DNA of 64,000 nucleotides from the NCBI RefSeq assembly GCF_018388465.1, contig NZ_CP074404.1:2170001-2234000 (forward strand), given 5' to 3'. Of this stretch, positions 53,249-61,647 are shown piece by piece. Under the pieces are notes generated by a model. That model had not been told where the DNA came from, did not search any database, and saw nothing but the letters and a program-made list of their open reading frames with translations. The position numbers were made by a program, and so were the translations under genes. Position 1 is the first letter of the stretch. Each line of letters opens with the position of its first letter. The DNA comes from Cellulomonas fengjieae. Its GTDB lineage: Bacteria; Actinomycetota; Actinomycetes; Actinomycetales; Cellulomonadaceae.

Positions 53249-54745
53249 TCAGGGCGTCGTCGCACCCAGGACGTAGGAACCGGAACCGGAGTACGCCAGG
53301 ACGACGTACCGGTAGGTGCCGGCCGTGCCGGAGTACGTGATCGCCTCGTTCGCCGAGGCCGTCGTGCCCTGCGCCACGGTCGACCAGGTCGAGCCGCTCC
53401 GCTTCTGCAGGTACAGGTCGAAGTCGGCGCCCGACGGGCCCGCGAGGCAGAGCCGGATGGTCCCGCTGCGCGACACGGTCACCGAGCCGCCGGACGGCTG
53501 CGCGACGGCCGCACCGGAGCTGAGGGTGCCCTGGTAGCTGCTCGCGTAGCCGGAGCAGGCCGTCGTCGGTGGCGGCGTGGTTCCTCCACCGCCCGTGATC
53601 AGCGTCAGCCCGTACGCGGACAGGATCTCGTTGACCGGCTGGAAGTAGGTGGTGCCCCCCGAGGAGCAGTTCCCGGACCCGCCGGACGTCACACCCTGGG
53701 CCTGGTTGCCTGCGATGAGCGAGCCGCCCGAGTCACCCGGCTCGGCGCACACGTTCGTGCGGATCAACCCGCTGACCGTCCCCTGCGCGTACGTGACGCT
53801 CGCTCCTCGGGACTGGATCGTCCCGCAGCGCCAGCCGGTGGTCGAACCCGAGCGGCAGACCGCGGCACCGACGGCCGCATCGGTCGAGCCGGCGACGGAC
53901 ACGCGGGTGCCGTCGTAGCGGTTGACCGCGCCGACCGGCGTGTTGCCCGACGCGGCGGCGACCCACGCGTAGTCGTTGCCGGGGAAGCTCGACCCGCGGA
54001 ACGTCCCGCTCGGCGACGCGGTCGTCGCACCGACCCTCCCGCAGTGCCCCGCGGAGACGAAACCGCCGGTCACGGCGAAGCCGACCGAGCACCGCGAGGT
54101 GCCGCCGATCGTGTACGCGTTCCCGCCGACGATGTCGATGAAGGTCCTGGGCGCCTCCTCGGTCGCCTCGAACGTCACCGAGCCGGCCGGCACGCCGGCC
54201 CGCGCCACCAGGTCCTGCGCCGCCGCCTCGCCACCCGGCCGCACGGAGACCACGACGGAGTTGGTGGTGACGTCGACGTACCAGCTGGGAACCTGGTCGG
54301 GAGCGTCCAGCCGCGCCGCGTCGAGCGACGCCTGCCACTGCTCGAGCTCCGCCAGCGTGTGGTCGACCACGACCGCCCTGGCACCCGCCGCCCGGACGGC
54401 GGCCGCAGCGGTGCCGTCGGCGACCCCGACGTACATCACGTTCTTCGTCGGGTCGACCCACGCCCCCGCGTAGGTCGCACCGAGCCGTTGCGCGAGGTCG
54501 TCGCGGATGCTCGAGGCCCGCGCCTGGAACGTCAGTCGGGAGCCCGCGTCGGAGCGGCTGATGCCGAGGTCGCGTTCCAGGGCACGCGCGATGCCGGGGT
54601 CCACCTTCGGCGCGATGCCGAGCTGGTCCGGTCGGACCGATCCCGGGTCGGACGGCGCCGCCGTCGATCCCAGCGCCATCGGTCCCGCCAGGAGCGCGCC
54701 GGCGGCACACGCCGTCACCGCGACCCTCCAGGTGTGTCGGGTCAT
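53249..54745 (-). CDS. Secreted S1-family serine protease (streptogrisin/alpha-lytic type) with C-terminal PPC domain
   Basis: A 498-residue preproprotein. It has a signal peptide (residues 1-29), a long propeptide with an alpha-lytic-protease pro region (about 100-195) and a mature protease starting near residue 210. The triad is His234 (SAGHCG), Asp258 (GNDYAWV) and Ser339 (GDSGGS). A GGGGTTPPPTT linker and a prepeptidase C-terminal beta domain (about 405-498, DFDLYLQKRSGS) complete it. The pro region should act as a folding chaperone and be removed outside the cell. ATG after GAGAGGACG. Confidence 0.92.
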   Translation of the reverse strand: MTRHTWRVAVTACAAGALLAGPMALGSTAAPSDPGSVRPDQLGIAPKVDPGIARALERDLGISRSDAGSRLTFQARASSIRDDLAQRLGATYAGAWVDPTKNVMYVGVADGTAAAAVRAAGARAVVVDHTLAELEQWQASLDAARLDAPDQVPSWYVDVTTNSVVVSVRPGGEAAAQDLVARAGVPAGSVTFEATEEAPRTFIDIVGGNAYTIGGTSRCSVGFAVTGGFVSAGHCGRVGATTASPSGTFRGSSFPGNDYAWVAAASGNTPVGAVNRYDGTRVSVAGSTDAAVGAAVCRSGSTTGWRCGTIQSRGASVTYAQGTVSGLIRTNVCAEPGDSGGSLIAGNQAQGVTSGGSGNCSSGGTTYFQPVNEILSAYGLTLITGGGGTTPPPTTACSGYASSYQGTLSSGAAVAQPSGGSVTVSRSGTIRLCLAGPSGADFDLYLQKRSGSTWSTVAQGTTASANEAITYSGTAGTYRYVVLAYSGSGSYVLGATTP

Positions 54746-54939
54746 GTCAGTCGTCCTCTCAGTCGGTCACCTCGGCTTCCACGTCAGTCACGCTACTCGT
54801 GACAACGGTCAGAAAACAGATCACTGTCGCATTTCATCGGGCCGGACGAGCAGGGGCCCGCGGGCGTCCGTCAGGTCGTGGACGCACCCCTGTGATGCGA
54901 CGCACCGCCGCGGGAACCGGGGTTGTCGGTGGCCGTGGG

Positions 54940-54945
54940 TAGCGT
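54940..54945 (+). promoter_or_regulatory. Leaderless promoter, -10 TAGCGT, for the DnaQ-UvrC fusion gene
   Basis: TAGCGT ends 7 bases before the ATG at 54953. An upstream ATG at 54923 would lie before the transcript start. Confidence 0.6.
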
Positions 54946-54952
54946 CGCCACC

Positions 54953-56878
54953 ATGCCCCCGGCCCGCCGCCTACGCCCCGTCTGGGCCGACGCCTCCATC
55001 GACCCCGCCGCTCGCCCGGTACAGCTCACGCTCGACCAGCTCGGCACGCCGCTGTCCGACGTCACGTTCGTCGTCGTCGACCTTGAGACCACCGGGGGGA
55101 CGCCCGCCGACTGCGCGATCACCGAGATCGGCGCCGTCAAGGTGCGCGGGGGCGAGGTGCTGGGCGAGTTCCAGACGCTCGTCGACCCCGGCGGCCCCGT
55201 CCCGCCGTTCATCCAGGTCCTCACGGGCATCACCACGACGATGCTGATCGGCGCCCCACCGATCGAGCGGGTCCTGCCGAGCTTCCTGGAGTTCTCGCGC
55301 GGTGCCGTGCTCGTGGCGCACAACGCCCCCTTCGACGTCGGCTTCCTCAAGGCGGCGGCGGCCCGCACCGGACACGCCTGGCCGGGCAACCAGGTGGTGG
55401 ACACCGTCCGGCTCGCTCGCCGTGTCGTCACCCGGGACGAGGCGCCGAACCACAAGCTGTCCACGCTCGCCGCGCTGTTCGGCACCACCGTGACGCCGAA
55501 CCACCGGGCCCTGTCCGACGCGCAGGCGACGGTCGACGTGCTGCACGCGCTCCTCTCGCGGCTCGCCCCCCTCGGCGTCACGCACCTCGAGGACCTGGCG
55601 ACCGCGACCGACCCGGTGCCCGAGGACGTGCGCCGCAAGCGCACGCTCGCGGACGGCCTGCCCGACTGTCCCGGCGTCTACCTCTTTCGCGGGCCCGGGG
55701 AGGAGGTGCTGTACGTCGGAACCTCCACCACGTCCCTGCGCCAGCGCGTCCGGTCGTACTTCACCTCGGCGGAGAAGCGCAGCCGGATGGTCGAGATGGT
55801 GCGTGTCGCGCACCGCGTCGACCCGGTGCCGTGCGCCACGCCACTCGAGGCGCGCGTCCGTGAGCTGCGCCTGATCGCCGCGCACTCCCCCCGGTACAAC
55901 CGCCGGTCCCGGTTCCCCGAGCGCATGCCGTGGGTCCGCCTCACATCGGAGCCGTACCCGAGGCTGTCGGTCGTGCGCGAGGTGAAGGACGAGGACGGTG
56001 CCACCTACATCGGCCCGTTCTCGTCGTCGTCCTCGGCGCAGCTGGCGGTGGATGCCCTGCACGAGGCCTTCCCGATCCGGCAGTGCACCCGCCGGCTCCC
56101 GCTGCTCGCCGCCGCGGGCGCGTCGGCGTGCGTCCTGGCGGGGATGGGCAAGTGCGGTGCCCCGTGCACCGGCCACCAGGACGCGTCCGGCTACGCGACG
56201 GTCGTCGAGCGCGTCCGGCACGCGATGCTCGCGGACGCCAGACCGGTCGTGGAGGCGCACGCTGACCGGATCTCGTCGCTGGTGGCACAGGAACGCTTCG
56301 AGGAGGCCGCGACCGTCCGTGACCGGCTGGGCGGCTTCCTGCGCGGTGCCGCGCGCGCCCAGCGGTTCGCTCCCCTCGCGTCGAACGCGGAGCTGGTCGC
56401 CGCACGACGGTCGGACGACGGGGGCTGGGAGCTCGTGCTCGTCCGCTACGGGCGGCTGGCCGGGACCGCGCGGGTCGACCGGCGGACCGACCCCCTGCCG
56501 GCGATCGACACGCTCCGGGCCACCGGCGAACGCGTGGAGCCCGCAGTCGCGCCCGCCACCGCCGCGCACCCGGAGGAGACCGACCTGATCCTGGCGTGGC
56601 TGGACAAGCCCGGTGTGCGGCTCGTCGCGGTGGACATGCCGTGGGCGTGCCCGGTGCGCTCCGCCGAGTCGCTGGGCGACCCGGCGGCGGCCGTCGCCAC
56701 CGTGGTGCGACCCCGACTCGCCACGGCCGAGGACGGCCGCGTCGTCCAGCTCGTGCCCGCCTCGGACGGAGCCGACGGTGAGCGCGAGCTCGACGTGGCC
56801 GAGGCGCGCCCGGTCACCATGGACCTCGACGACGCGCGGGTCATCCCCCTGCGCATCCGCCCGCCGCGCACGGCATGA
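54953..56878 (+). CDS. DEDDh exonuclease fused to a UvrC/Cho-like GIY-YIG nuclease
   Basis: A 641-residue fusion. Residues 30-205 are a DnaQ-type exonuclease (VDLETTGG, HNAPFDVGFL, HRALSDAQATVD). Residues 220-320 are a GIY-YIG domain (GVYLFRGPGEEVLYVG). A UVR-like stretch (RFEEAATVRDRLGGF) follows near 445. No RNase H-like second nuclease or HhH pair of full UvrC is seen, so it resembles Cho joined to an exonuclease. It is known in actinobacteria (Rv2191) and probably acts in DNA repair. Leaderless ATG. Confidence 0.9.
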   Translation: MPPARRLRPVWADASIDPAARPVQLTLDQLGTPLSDVTFVVVDLETTGGTPADCAITEIGAVKVRGGEVLGEFQTLVDPGGPVPPFIQVLTGITTTMLIGAPPIERVLPSFLEFSRGAVLVAHNAPFDVGFLKAAAARTGHAWPGNQVVDTVRLARRVVTRDEAPNHKLSTLAALFGTTVTPNHRALSDAQATVDVLHALLSRLAPLGVTHLEDLATATDPVPEDVRRKRTLADGLPDCPGVYLFRGPGEEVLYVGTSTTSLRQRVRSYFTSAEKRSRMVEMVRVAHRVDPVPCATPLEARVRELRLIAAHSPRYNRRSRFPERMPWVRLTSEPYPRLSVVREVKDEDGATYIGPFSSSSSAQLAVDALHEAFPIRQCTRRLPLLAAAGASACVLAGMGKCGAPCTGHQDASGYATVVERVRHAMLADARPVVEAHADRISSLVAQERFEEAATVRDRLGGFLRGAARAQRFAPLASNAELVAARRSDDGGWELVLVRYGRLAGTARVDRRTDPLPAIDTLRATGERVEPAVAPATAAHPEETDLILAWLDKPGVRLVAVDMPWACPVRSAESLGDPAAAVATVVRPRLATAEDGRVVQLVPASDGADGERELDVAEARPVTMDLDDARVIPLRIRPPRTA

Positions 56879-57168
56879 TGACGAGCATGCTGACTGCCAT
56901 CGTGCTCATCGACGCGGACGCCGCCAAGATCCCGGAGGTCGCCGCGGCGATCGCCGACCTCGCGGGCGTCAGCGAGGTCTACTCGGTCACCGGGGAGGTG
57001 GACCTGATCGCGATGGTCCGCGTCCGCGAGCACGACGATCTCGCCGACGTCATCGCCGACAAGGTGAGCAAGATCGACGGCGTCATCCGCACGCAGACCT
57101 ACATCGCGTTCCGCACGTACTCGCAGCACGACCTGGAACAGGCGTTCGCCCTCGGGTTGGAGGACTGA
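56875..57168 (+). CDS. Lrp/AsnC ligand-binding (RAM) domain protein
   Basis: A 97-residue stand-alone RAM/AsnC effector domain without an HTH: LTAIVLIDADAAKIPEVAAAIADLAGVSEVYSVTGEVDLIAMVRV. Such proteins bind amino acids and may oligomerise with full Lrp regulators; partner unknown. ATG overlaps the upstream stop (ATGA), so it is coupled to the exonuclease-nuclease gene. The next ATGs at 56878 (other frame) and 56887 are less likely starts. Confidence 0.85.
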   Translation: MMTSMLTAIVLIDADAAKIPEVAAAIADLAGVSEVYSVTGEVDLIAMVRVREHDDLADVIADKVSKIDGVIRTQTYIAFRTYSQHDLEQAFALGLED

Positions 57169-57214
57169 GCCGGAGCGCAGCGGAGTGTGAGGGGCGCGGA
57201 GCGTCATTCGCACG

Positions 57215-57316
57215 GAGCGGAGCGCAGGCTCAGGCCGACCACAAGCACAGGGACTGACGGCGACCCACGCGCGAACGCGACCACGTCACTCCCACCGAGC
57301 GGAGCGCAGGCTCAGG
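57215..57316 (+). repeat. 20-base direct repeat in the gap before trpD
   Basis: GAGCGGAGCGCAGGCTCAGG occurs at 57215-57234 and again at 57297-57316, 82 bases apart. Related GGAGCGCAGCGGAG and CAGGGACTGA pieces lie beside them. The 164-base gap between the AsnC gene and trpD (converging) holds nothing else. Confidence 0.65.
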
Positions 57317-57332
57317 GACTGAGCCCCACCCC

Positions 57333-58391
57333 TCAGGCGGCGCTCGCCGCTCGCCAGCGAGCCAGGACCTCTGCCGCGGCCCCGCTGTCCAGCGATGCGC
57401 GCGCGTGCTCGCTCCCGGCGGCGAACCTCTCGACGAGGCTCCCGCCCGAGGTCCCCGGCAACGTGCCGTCGGCCACCAGAGCCGCCGCGGTGTTCAGCAC
57501 CACGGTCTCGCGCACGGGACCGGCCTCGCCGTCAAGCAGCCGCCGGGCGACGTCGGCGTTGTAGTCCGCCTTCTCGCCCCGCAAAGACTCCAGCTGCACC
57601 CGGCCGACGCCGAGCTCGGCCTCCCAGTCGATGACCGACTCGGTGACCCGGCCGTCCCGGACCTCCCAGAGACGCGTCGGACCGGTCGGTGCGATCTCGT
57701 CGAGCCCGTCCTCGCCACGGAAAACCATCGCGCTGGCACCGCGCCGGGCGAGGACGCCCGCCATGAGGGGCGCCATCCGTGCATCGGCGACCCCGATCGC
57801 GGCGGACCGCGGCTGGGCGGGGTTGGTGAGCGGCCCGAGGAAGTTGAAGGCGGTGCCGATCCCCAGCTCGGTGCGCGCGGCGGCGGTGTGCCGGAACGAG
57901 GGGTGGAACACCTGCGCGAAGCAGAAGGTGATGCCCACCTCGGTGGCCAGCTCGGCGACGCGAGCCGGCGAGTGGTCGAGCCGGATGCCGAGTGACTCCA
58001 GCACGTCGGCGGACCCGGACGAGGAAGAGGCGGCACGGTTCCCGTGCTTGACGACGGTGATTCCGGCGCCGGCGACCACGAGGGCCGACATCGTCGAGAT
58101 GTTGACCGTGTGCGAGCGGTCGCCCCCCGTGCCGACGATGTCCAGCGTCCGGCCGGGGACCTCGATCCGCACGGCGTGCGCGAGCATCGTGTCGGCCAGC
58201 GCCGTGAGCTCGGCGACCGACTCGCCCTTCGTCTTCAGCCCGACGAGGAACGCCGCCACCTTGGGCGTGGACGCCGCCCCGGTCATGATCTCCGACATCG
58301 CCCAGGACGTCTGCTCGGGGCTGAGGTCACGCCGCGCCGCGAGCGTGGCGAAGAGGTCGGGCCAGGCCGGCGTCGCGGGGGCGTCGGTCAT
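57333..58391 (-). CDS. trpD: Anthranilate phosphoribosyltransferase
   Basis: A 352-residue type-IV phosphoribosyltransferase that joins anthranilate to PRPP, the second step of tryptophan synthesis. Motifs are GTGGDRSHTVNIST (PRPP loop), KHGNRAASSSSGSADVLE, GITFCFAQVFHPSFRH and GPLTNPA. It is not beside other trp genes, as is usual in actinobacteria (Rv2192c). ATG overlaps the upstream stop (ATGA), so it is coupled to a receiver-like protein. Confidence 0.95.
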   Translation of the reverse strand: MTDAPATPAWPDLFATLAARRDLSPEQTSWAMSEIMTGAASTPKVAAFLVGLKTKGESVAELTALADTMLAHAVRIEVPGRTLDIVGTGGDRSHTVNISTMSALVVAGAGITVVKHGNRAASSSSGSADVLESLGIRLDHSPARVAELATEVGITFCFAQVFHPSFRHTAAARTELGIGTAFNFLGPLTNPAQPRSAAIGVADARMAPLMAGVLARRGASAMVFRGEDGLDEIAPTGPTRLWEVRDGRVTESVIDWEAELGVGRVQLESLRGEKADYNADVARRLLDGEAGPVRETVVLNTAAALVADGTLPGTSGGSLVERFAAGSEHARASLDSGAAAEVLARWRAASAA

Positions 58392-58816
58392 CGGGTGACG
58401 GCGGGCGTCTCGATGATCGCCGCGACGGCGTCGTGGAGCACGACCGGGTCCAGCGGACGGCTCACGACGGCGTCGGCGTTCGACCACGAGGCGAGCCAGG
58501 CGTCCTGCGGTCGACCGGTGAGGACCATGGTCGGGGGGCAGCGGTAGATCTCGTCCTTGAGCTGGCGCGCGAGCCCCATGCCGCCGACCTTGTCCGCCTC
58601 GCCGTCGAGGATGAGCAGGTCCAGCCCGCCGGCCTCGACGCGGGTGATCACGGCGGGGCCGGTGGCGACCTCGACCCACTCGATGTCGGGGGCGCCGCGG
58701 CGGAGCCGGCGACCGACTGCGAGCCGCACCTGCTGGCGGACGTCCACGTCGTCGCTGTACAGGAGGATCCGCGGCCCGGGGGTGGCGGATGCGTGGTCGG
58801 TCTGCACCGTGCTCAT
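58388..58816 (-). CDS. Stand-alone receiver-like (response regulator fold) protein
   Basis: A 142-residue protein with the CheY fold. An acidic pair lies in LYSDDVDVR, a candidate phospho-acceptor Asp in LLILDGEA, and a Thr in MVLTGR. The invariant lysine is replaced by arginine (VSRPLD), so phosphorylation, if any, would be atypical. There is no output domain and no histidine kinase nearby. ATG with GAGGAC about 12 bases upstream. It is the first gene of a two-gene operon with trpD. Confidence 0.8.
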   Translation of the reverse strand: MSTVQTDHASATPGPRILLYSDDVDVRQQVRLAVGRRLRRGAPDIEWVEVATGPAVITRVEAGGLDLLILDGEADKVGGMGLARQLKDEIYRCPPTMVLTGRPQDAWLASWSNADAVVSRPLDPVVLHDAVAAIIETPAVTR

Positions 58817-59101
58817 GAAAAGAGGTCCTCACTCGTCGTCGACGTGCTCCTGGGGGATTCTGGCACGCCTCGTCCCGCCTGCGTGAGGCGGCCGGGGCAC
58901 GTGTCTGCGCGGCGCCTAGCAGACCGGGAGCGACGCGCCGGATCCGGCGGCGTCACGGCGAGGCGTGCGCGGACCGCGAGCGGCCGCAGAACCGCGTGAT
59001 CTCCTGGTCCGGTCTCGCCGGGACGCCCCGGATCATGACGATGTGACATTTACCTGCGGTATGCCGGGGGGCCTAACGTCCCATGCGCGGGTGTCATCAG
59101 C

Positions 59102-59107
59102 CATAAT
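59102..59107 (+). promoter_or_regulatory. Candidate leaderless promoter, -10 CATAAT, for the ctaE-qcrCAB cluster
   Basis: CATAAT ends 7 bases before the GTG at 59115. The 298-base gap upstream (58817-59114) also holds TAACGT at 59074 and otherwise no clear site. Confidence 0.45.
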
Positions 59108-59114
59108 GGCGATT

Positions 59115-59753
59115 GTGTCGACCGCAACGGCTGCCCCGCGCACCAGCCCCCACGTGAGTGTCAACCGACCGAACCCCGTGTCGGTGGGGACGATCGTCTG
59201 GCTGGCCAGCGAGCTCATGTTCTTCGCTGGCCTCTTCGCCATGTACTTCACGCTGCGAGGAGCAGCGCCGGAGTCGTGGGCGGAGAACACCCCCAAGCTG
59301 AACATCACCTTCGCGGCGATCAACACCACGGTGCTGGTCCTGTCGTCGGTGACGTGCCAGATGGGCGTGTGGGCCGCCGAGCGGTTCCAGCCGGTACGCA
59401 CGGGCTCGCTGCTCCAGGTGAACCGCTGGGGCATGAACGAGTGGATGTCGCTGACGTACCTCATGGGCGCGTTCTTCATCGGCGGCCAGATCTTCGAGTA
59501 CGCCGAGCTGGTGCACCAGGGTCTGACCATCTCCTCGAGCCCCTACGGCTCGGTCTTCTACCTGACGACCGGCTTCCACGGCCTGCACGTGGTCGGTGGC
59601 CTGATCGCCTTCCTGGCGCTGCTCGGTCGCTCCTTCAGCGCCAAGCGTTTCGGCCACCACGAGGCCACGACCGCGATCGTGACGTCGTACTACTGGCACT
59701 TCGTCGACGTCGTGTGGATCGCGCTCTTCGCCGTGATCTACCTCCTGAAGTAG
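59115..59753 (+). CDS. ctaE: Cytochrome c oxidase subunit III
   Basis: A 212-residue membrane protein with five helices: [29 protein letters not shown], a charged [10 protein letters not shown] stretch, [18 protein letters not shown], and the C-terminal [21 protein letters not shown]. It is part of the aa3 oxidase in the bcc-aa3 supercomplex. GTG at 59115 was chosen from the -10; an in-frame ATG at 59106 overlaps that hexamer and is the alternative. It is followed by the qcrCAB genes. Confidence 0.9.
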   Translation: MSTATAAPRTSPHVSVNRPNPVSVGTIVWLASELMFFAGLFAMYFTLRGAAPESWAENTPKLNITFAAINTTVLVLSSVTCQMGVWAAERFQPVRTGSLLQVNRWGMNEWMSLTYLMGAFFIGGQIFEYAELVHQGLTISSSPYGSVFYLTTGFHGLHVVGGLIAFLALLGRSFSAKRFGHHEATTAIVTSYYWHFVDVVWIALFAVIYLLK

Positions 59754-59824
59754 AGACGGCGGGCGCCTTCGCCCATCGACTCGTTGTTCCCCCTATCCCC
59801 CATGTGTGAGACGAGGATCGATCC

Positions 59825-60610
59825 GTGAAGGCACTCGCAGCCCGCAGGCATGACCGGCGTGCGCCGGTCCTGCTGCTCCTGCTGGCGCTGCTGCTCACCG
59901 GTGGCCTGTACGCGGTGCTGGCACCGACGTCGGCCGACGCGACGCCTGTCAAGGCGAGCACCAACGACATCGCGACCGGCGAGAAGCTGTTCCAGGCCAA
60001 CTGCGCCACGTGCCACGGACCGGCCGCGTCCGGTACGGAGGACGGCCCCTCACTCATCGGCGTCGGCGCCGCGTCGGTCGACTTCCAGGTCGGAACCGGC
60101 CGCATGCCCATGCAGGCCAACGGGCCGCAGGCGCTCGCGAAGCCGGTGCAGTTCGAGCAGGAGCAGATCAACCAGCTCGCCGCGTTCGTGGCGTCGCTGG
60201 GTGCGGGCCCCGCCATCCCCACCGAGGAGCAGGTCGACCCCGCACTCGGTGACGTGGCGAACGGCATGCTGATCTTCCGGACCAACTGCGCGATGTGCCA
60301 CAACGCCGTCGGTGCCGGCGGTGCCCTGTCCGAGGGCAAGTTCGCGCCGAACCTGTGGGGCACCACCCCCACCCACCTCTACGAGGCCATGCAGACGGGC
60401 CCCCAGTCGATGCCGGTGTTCAACGACGCCAACATCACGCCCGAGGAGAAGCGCGACGTCATCGCGTACGTCGCCGACCAGGGCAAGACGTCTCCCGGCG
60501 GGCTCGACCTCGGCTCGTTGGGCCCGGTCAGCGAGGGCCTGTGGGCCTGGGTCGTCGGCATGGGCCTGCTCATCAGCGCAGCAGTCTGGATCGGAGCGAA
60601 GTCCTCGTGA
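59825..60610 (+). CDS. qcrC: Cytochrome bc1 complex diheme cytochrome c subunit
   Basis: A 261-residue protein: an N-terminal export/anchor helix (APVLLLLLALLLTGGLYAVL), two class I cytochrome c domains with heme sites CATCH and CAMCH, and a C-terminal membrane helix (LWAWVVGMGLLISAAVWI). Actinobacteria use this diheme CcC in place of a soluble cytochrome c to pass electrons from bc1 to the aa3 oxidase. GTG start; GACGAGGA lies about ten bases upstream. GTGA overlap with qcrA. Confidence 0.95.
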   Translation: MKALAARRHDRRAPVLLLLLALLLTGGLYAVLAPTSADATPVKASTNDIATGEKLFQANCATCHGPAASGTEDGPSLIGVGAASVDFQVGTGRMPMQANGPQALAKPVQFEQEQINQLAAFVASLGAGPAIPTEEQVDPALGDVANGMLIFRTNCAMCHNAVGAGGALSEGKFAPNLWGTTPTHLYEAMQTGPQSMPVFNDANITPEEKRDVIAYVADQGKTSPGGLDLGSLGPVSEGLWAWVVGMGLLISAAVWIGAKSS

Positions 60611-61647
60611 GCAACCACGACACGGGCCACGGGGCCGACGACAACGAGCTCGTCGCCCGCACGCCGGGCGCCCTGCCCGACCGGTTCGAGGACCCGGGCC
60701 ACCCGGAGCACCACGACCGCATGGGCGACACGGACCCGAAGGCCAACAAGCGCGCAGAGCGCCAGGTCGTCGTTCTCTTCGCGATCTCGGTCCTCGCCAC
60801 CATCGGCTTCCTGATCGCCTACTTCGCCCTCCCGCCGGGTGAGACCGCCGACTCGATGCTGCGCTCGAACCTCGCGCTCGGTCTCGGGCTGGCACTGTCG
60901 CTGCTCGGCATCGGGCTCGCCGCGGTGCACTGGGCCAAGGCACTCATGAACGACCACGAGAAGTCCGAGGATCGCCACCAGCTGCGCAGCTCCGACAAGG
61001 ACCGCGAGGCCGCCGTCGAGGTGCTCAAGGAAGGCGCCGCAGACTCGGCCATCGGCCGGCGCGGCGTGCTGCAGGGCGCCATGATCTCCGCGCTCGCGCT
61101 CTTCCCCCTCGCGATCGTCGTGCCCATCGTCGGCAACGCCGGCGGCGAGTGGAACGTCGGCGCGTTCCGCCACACGTTCTGGCGCAAGGGCCGCAAGTTG
61201 ATGACGGACCCGTCGAACCGGCCGATCAAGGCCGCCGACGTGACCATCGGCTCCGTCTTCCACGTCATCCCGGAGGGCATCAACGAGTCGGAGAACCCGC
61301 TCAACGAGAAGGCCAAGGCCGTCGTCCTCCTGGTCCGGCTGGACCCGGCGGACCTCAAGGAGGCCGAGGACCGCAAGGGCTGGTCCTACGACGGCATCGT
61401 CGCGTACTCCAAGATCTGCACCCACGTGGGTTGTCCGGTCGCGCTGTACGAGCAGCAGACCCATCACCTCCTCTGCCCGTGCCACCAGTCGACGTTCGAC
61501 GTGGCCGACGGCGCGAAGGTCGTGTTCGGACCGGCCAAGCGGCCCCTGCCGCAGCTGCCGATCACCGTTGACGACGAGGGCTACCTGATCGCGCAGAGCG
61601 ACTTCACGGAGCCCATCGGCCCGAGCTACTGGGAGCGTCTCAAGTGA
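60607..61647 (+). CDS. qcrA: Ubiquinol/menaquinol-cytochrome c reductase Rieske iron-sulfur subunit
   Basis: A 346-residue actinobacterial Rieske protein: a cytoplasmic N-terminus, three membrane helices (about residues 57-76, 92-112 and 160-180) and an outer Rieske domain. The 2Fe-2S ligands lie in CTHVGCPV and CPCHQSTFD. The GRRGVLQG before the third helix is a twin-arginine-like signal. GTG in overlap with qcrC, and coupled to qcrB by GTGA. Confidence 0.95.
   Translation: MSNHDTGHGADDNELVARTPGALPDRFEDPGHPEHHDRMGDTDPKANKRAERQVVVLFAISVLATIGFLIAYFALPPGETADSMLRSNLALGLGLALSLLGIGLAAVHWAKALMNDHEKSEDRHQLRSSDKDREAAVEVLKEGAADSAIGRRGVLQGAMISALALFPLAIVVPIVGNAGGEWNVGAFRHTFWRKGRKLMTDPSNRPIKAADVTIGSVFHVIPEGINESENPLNEKAKAVVLLVRLDPADLKEAEDRKGWSYDGIVAYSKICTHVGCPVALYEQQTHHLLCPCHQSTFDVADGAKVVFGPAKRPLPQLPITVDDEGYLIAQSDFTEPIGPSYWERLK

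Noticed and set aside
59041-59060. TGTGACATTTACC as a CRP/GlxR site upstream of ctaE
   Set aside because: Only the TGTGA half-site is present; the TCACA half is missing at the right spacing.
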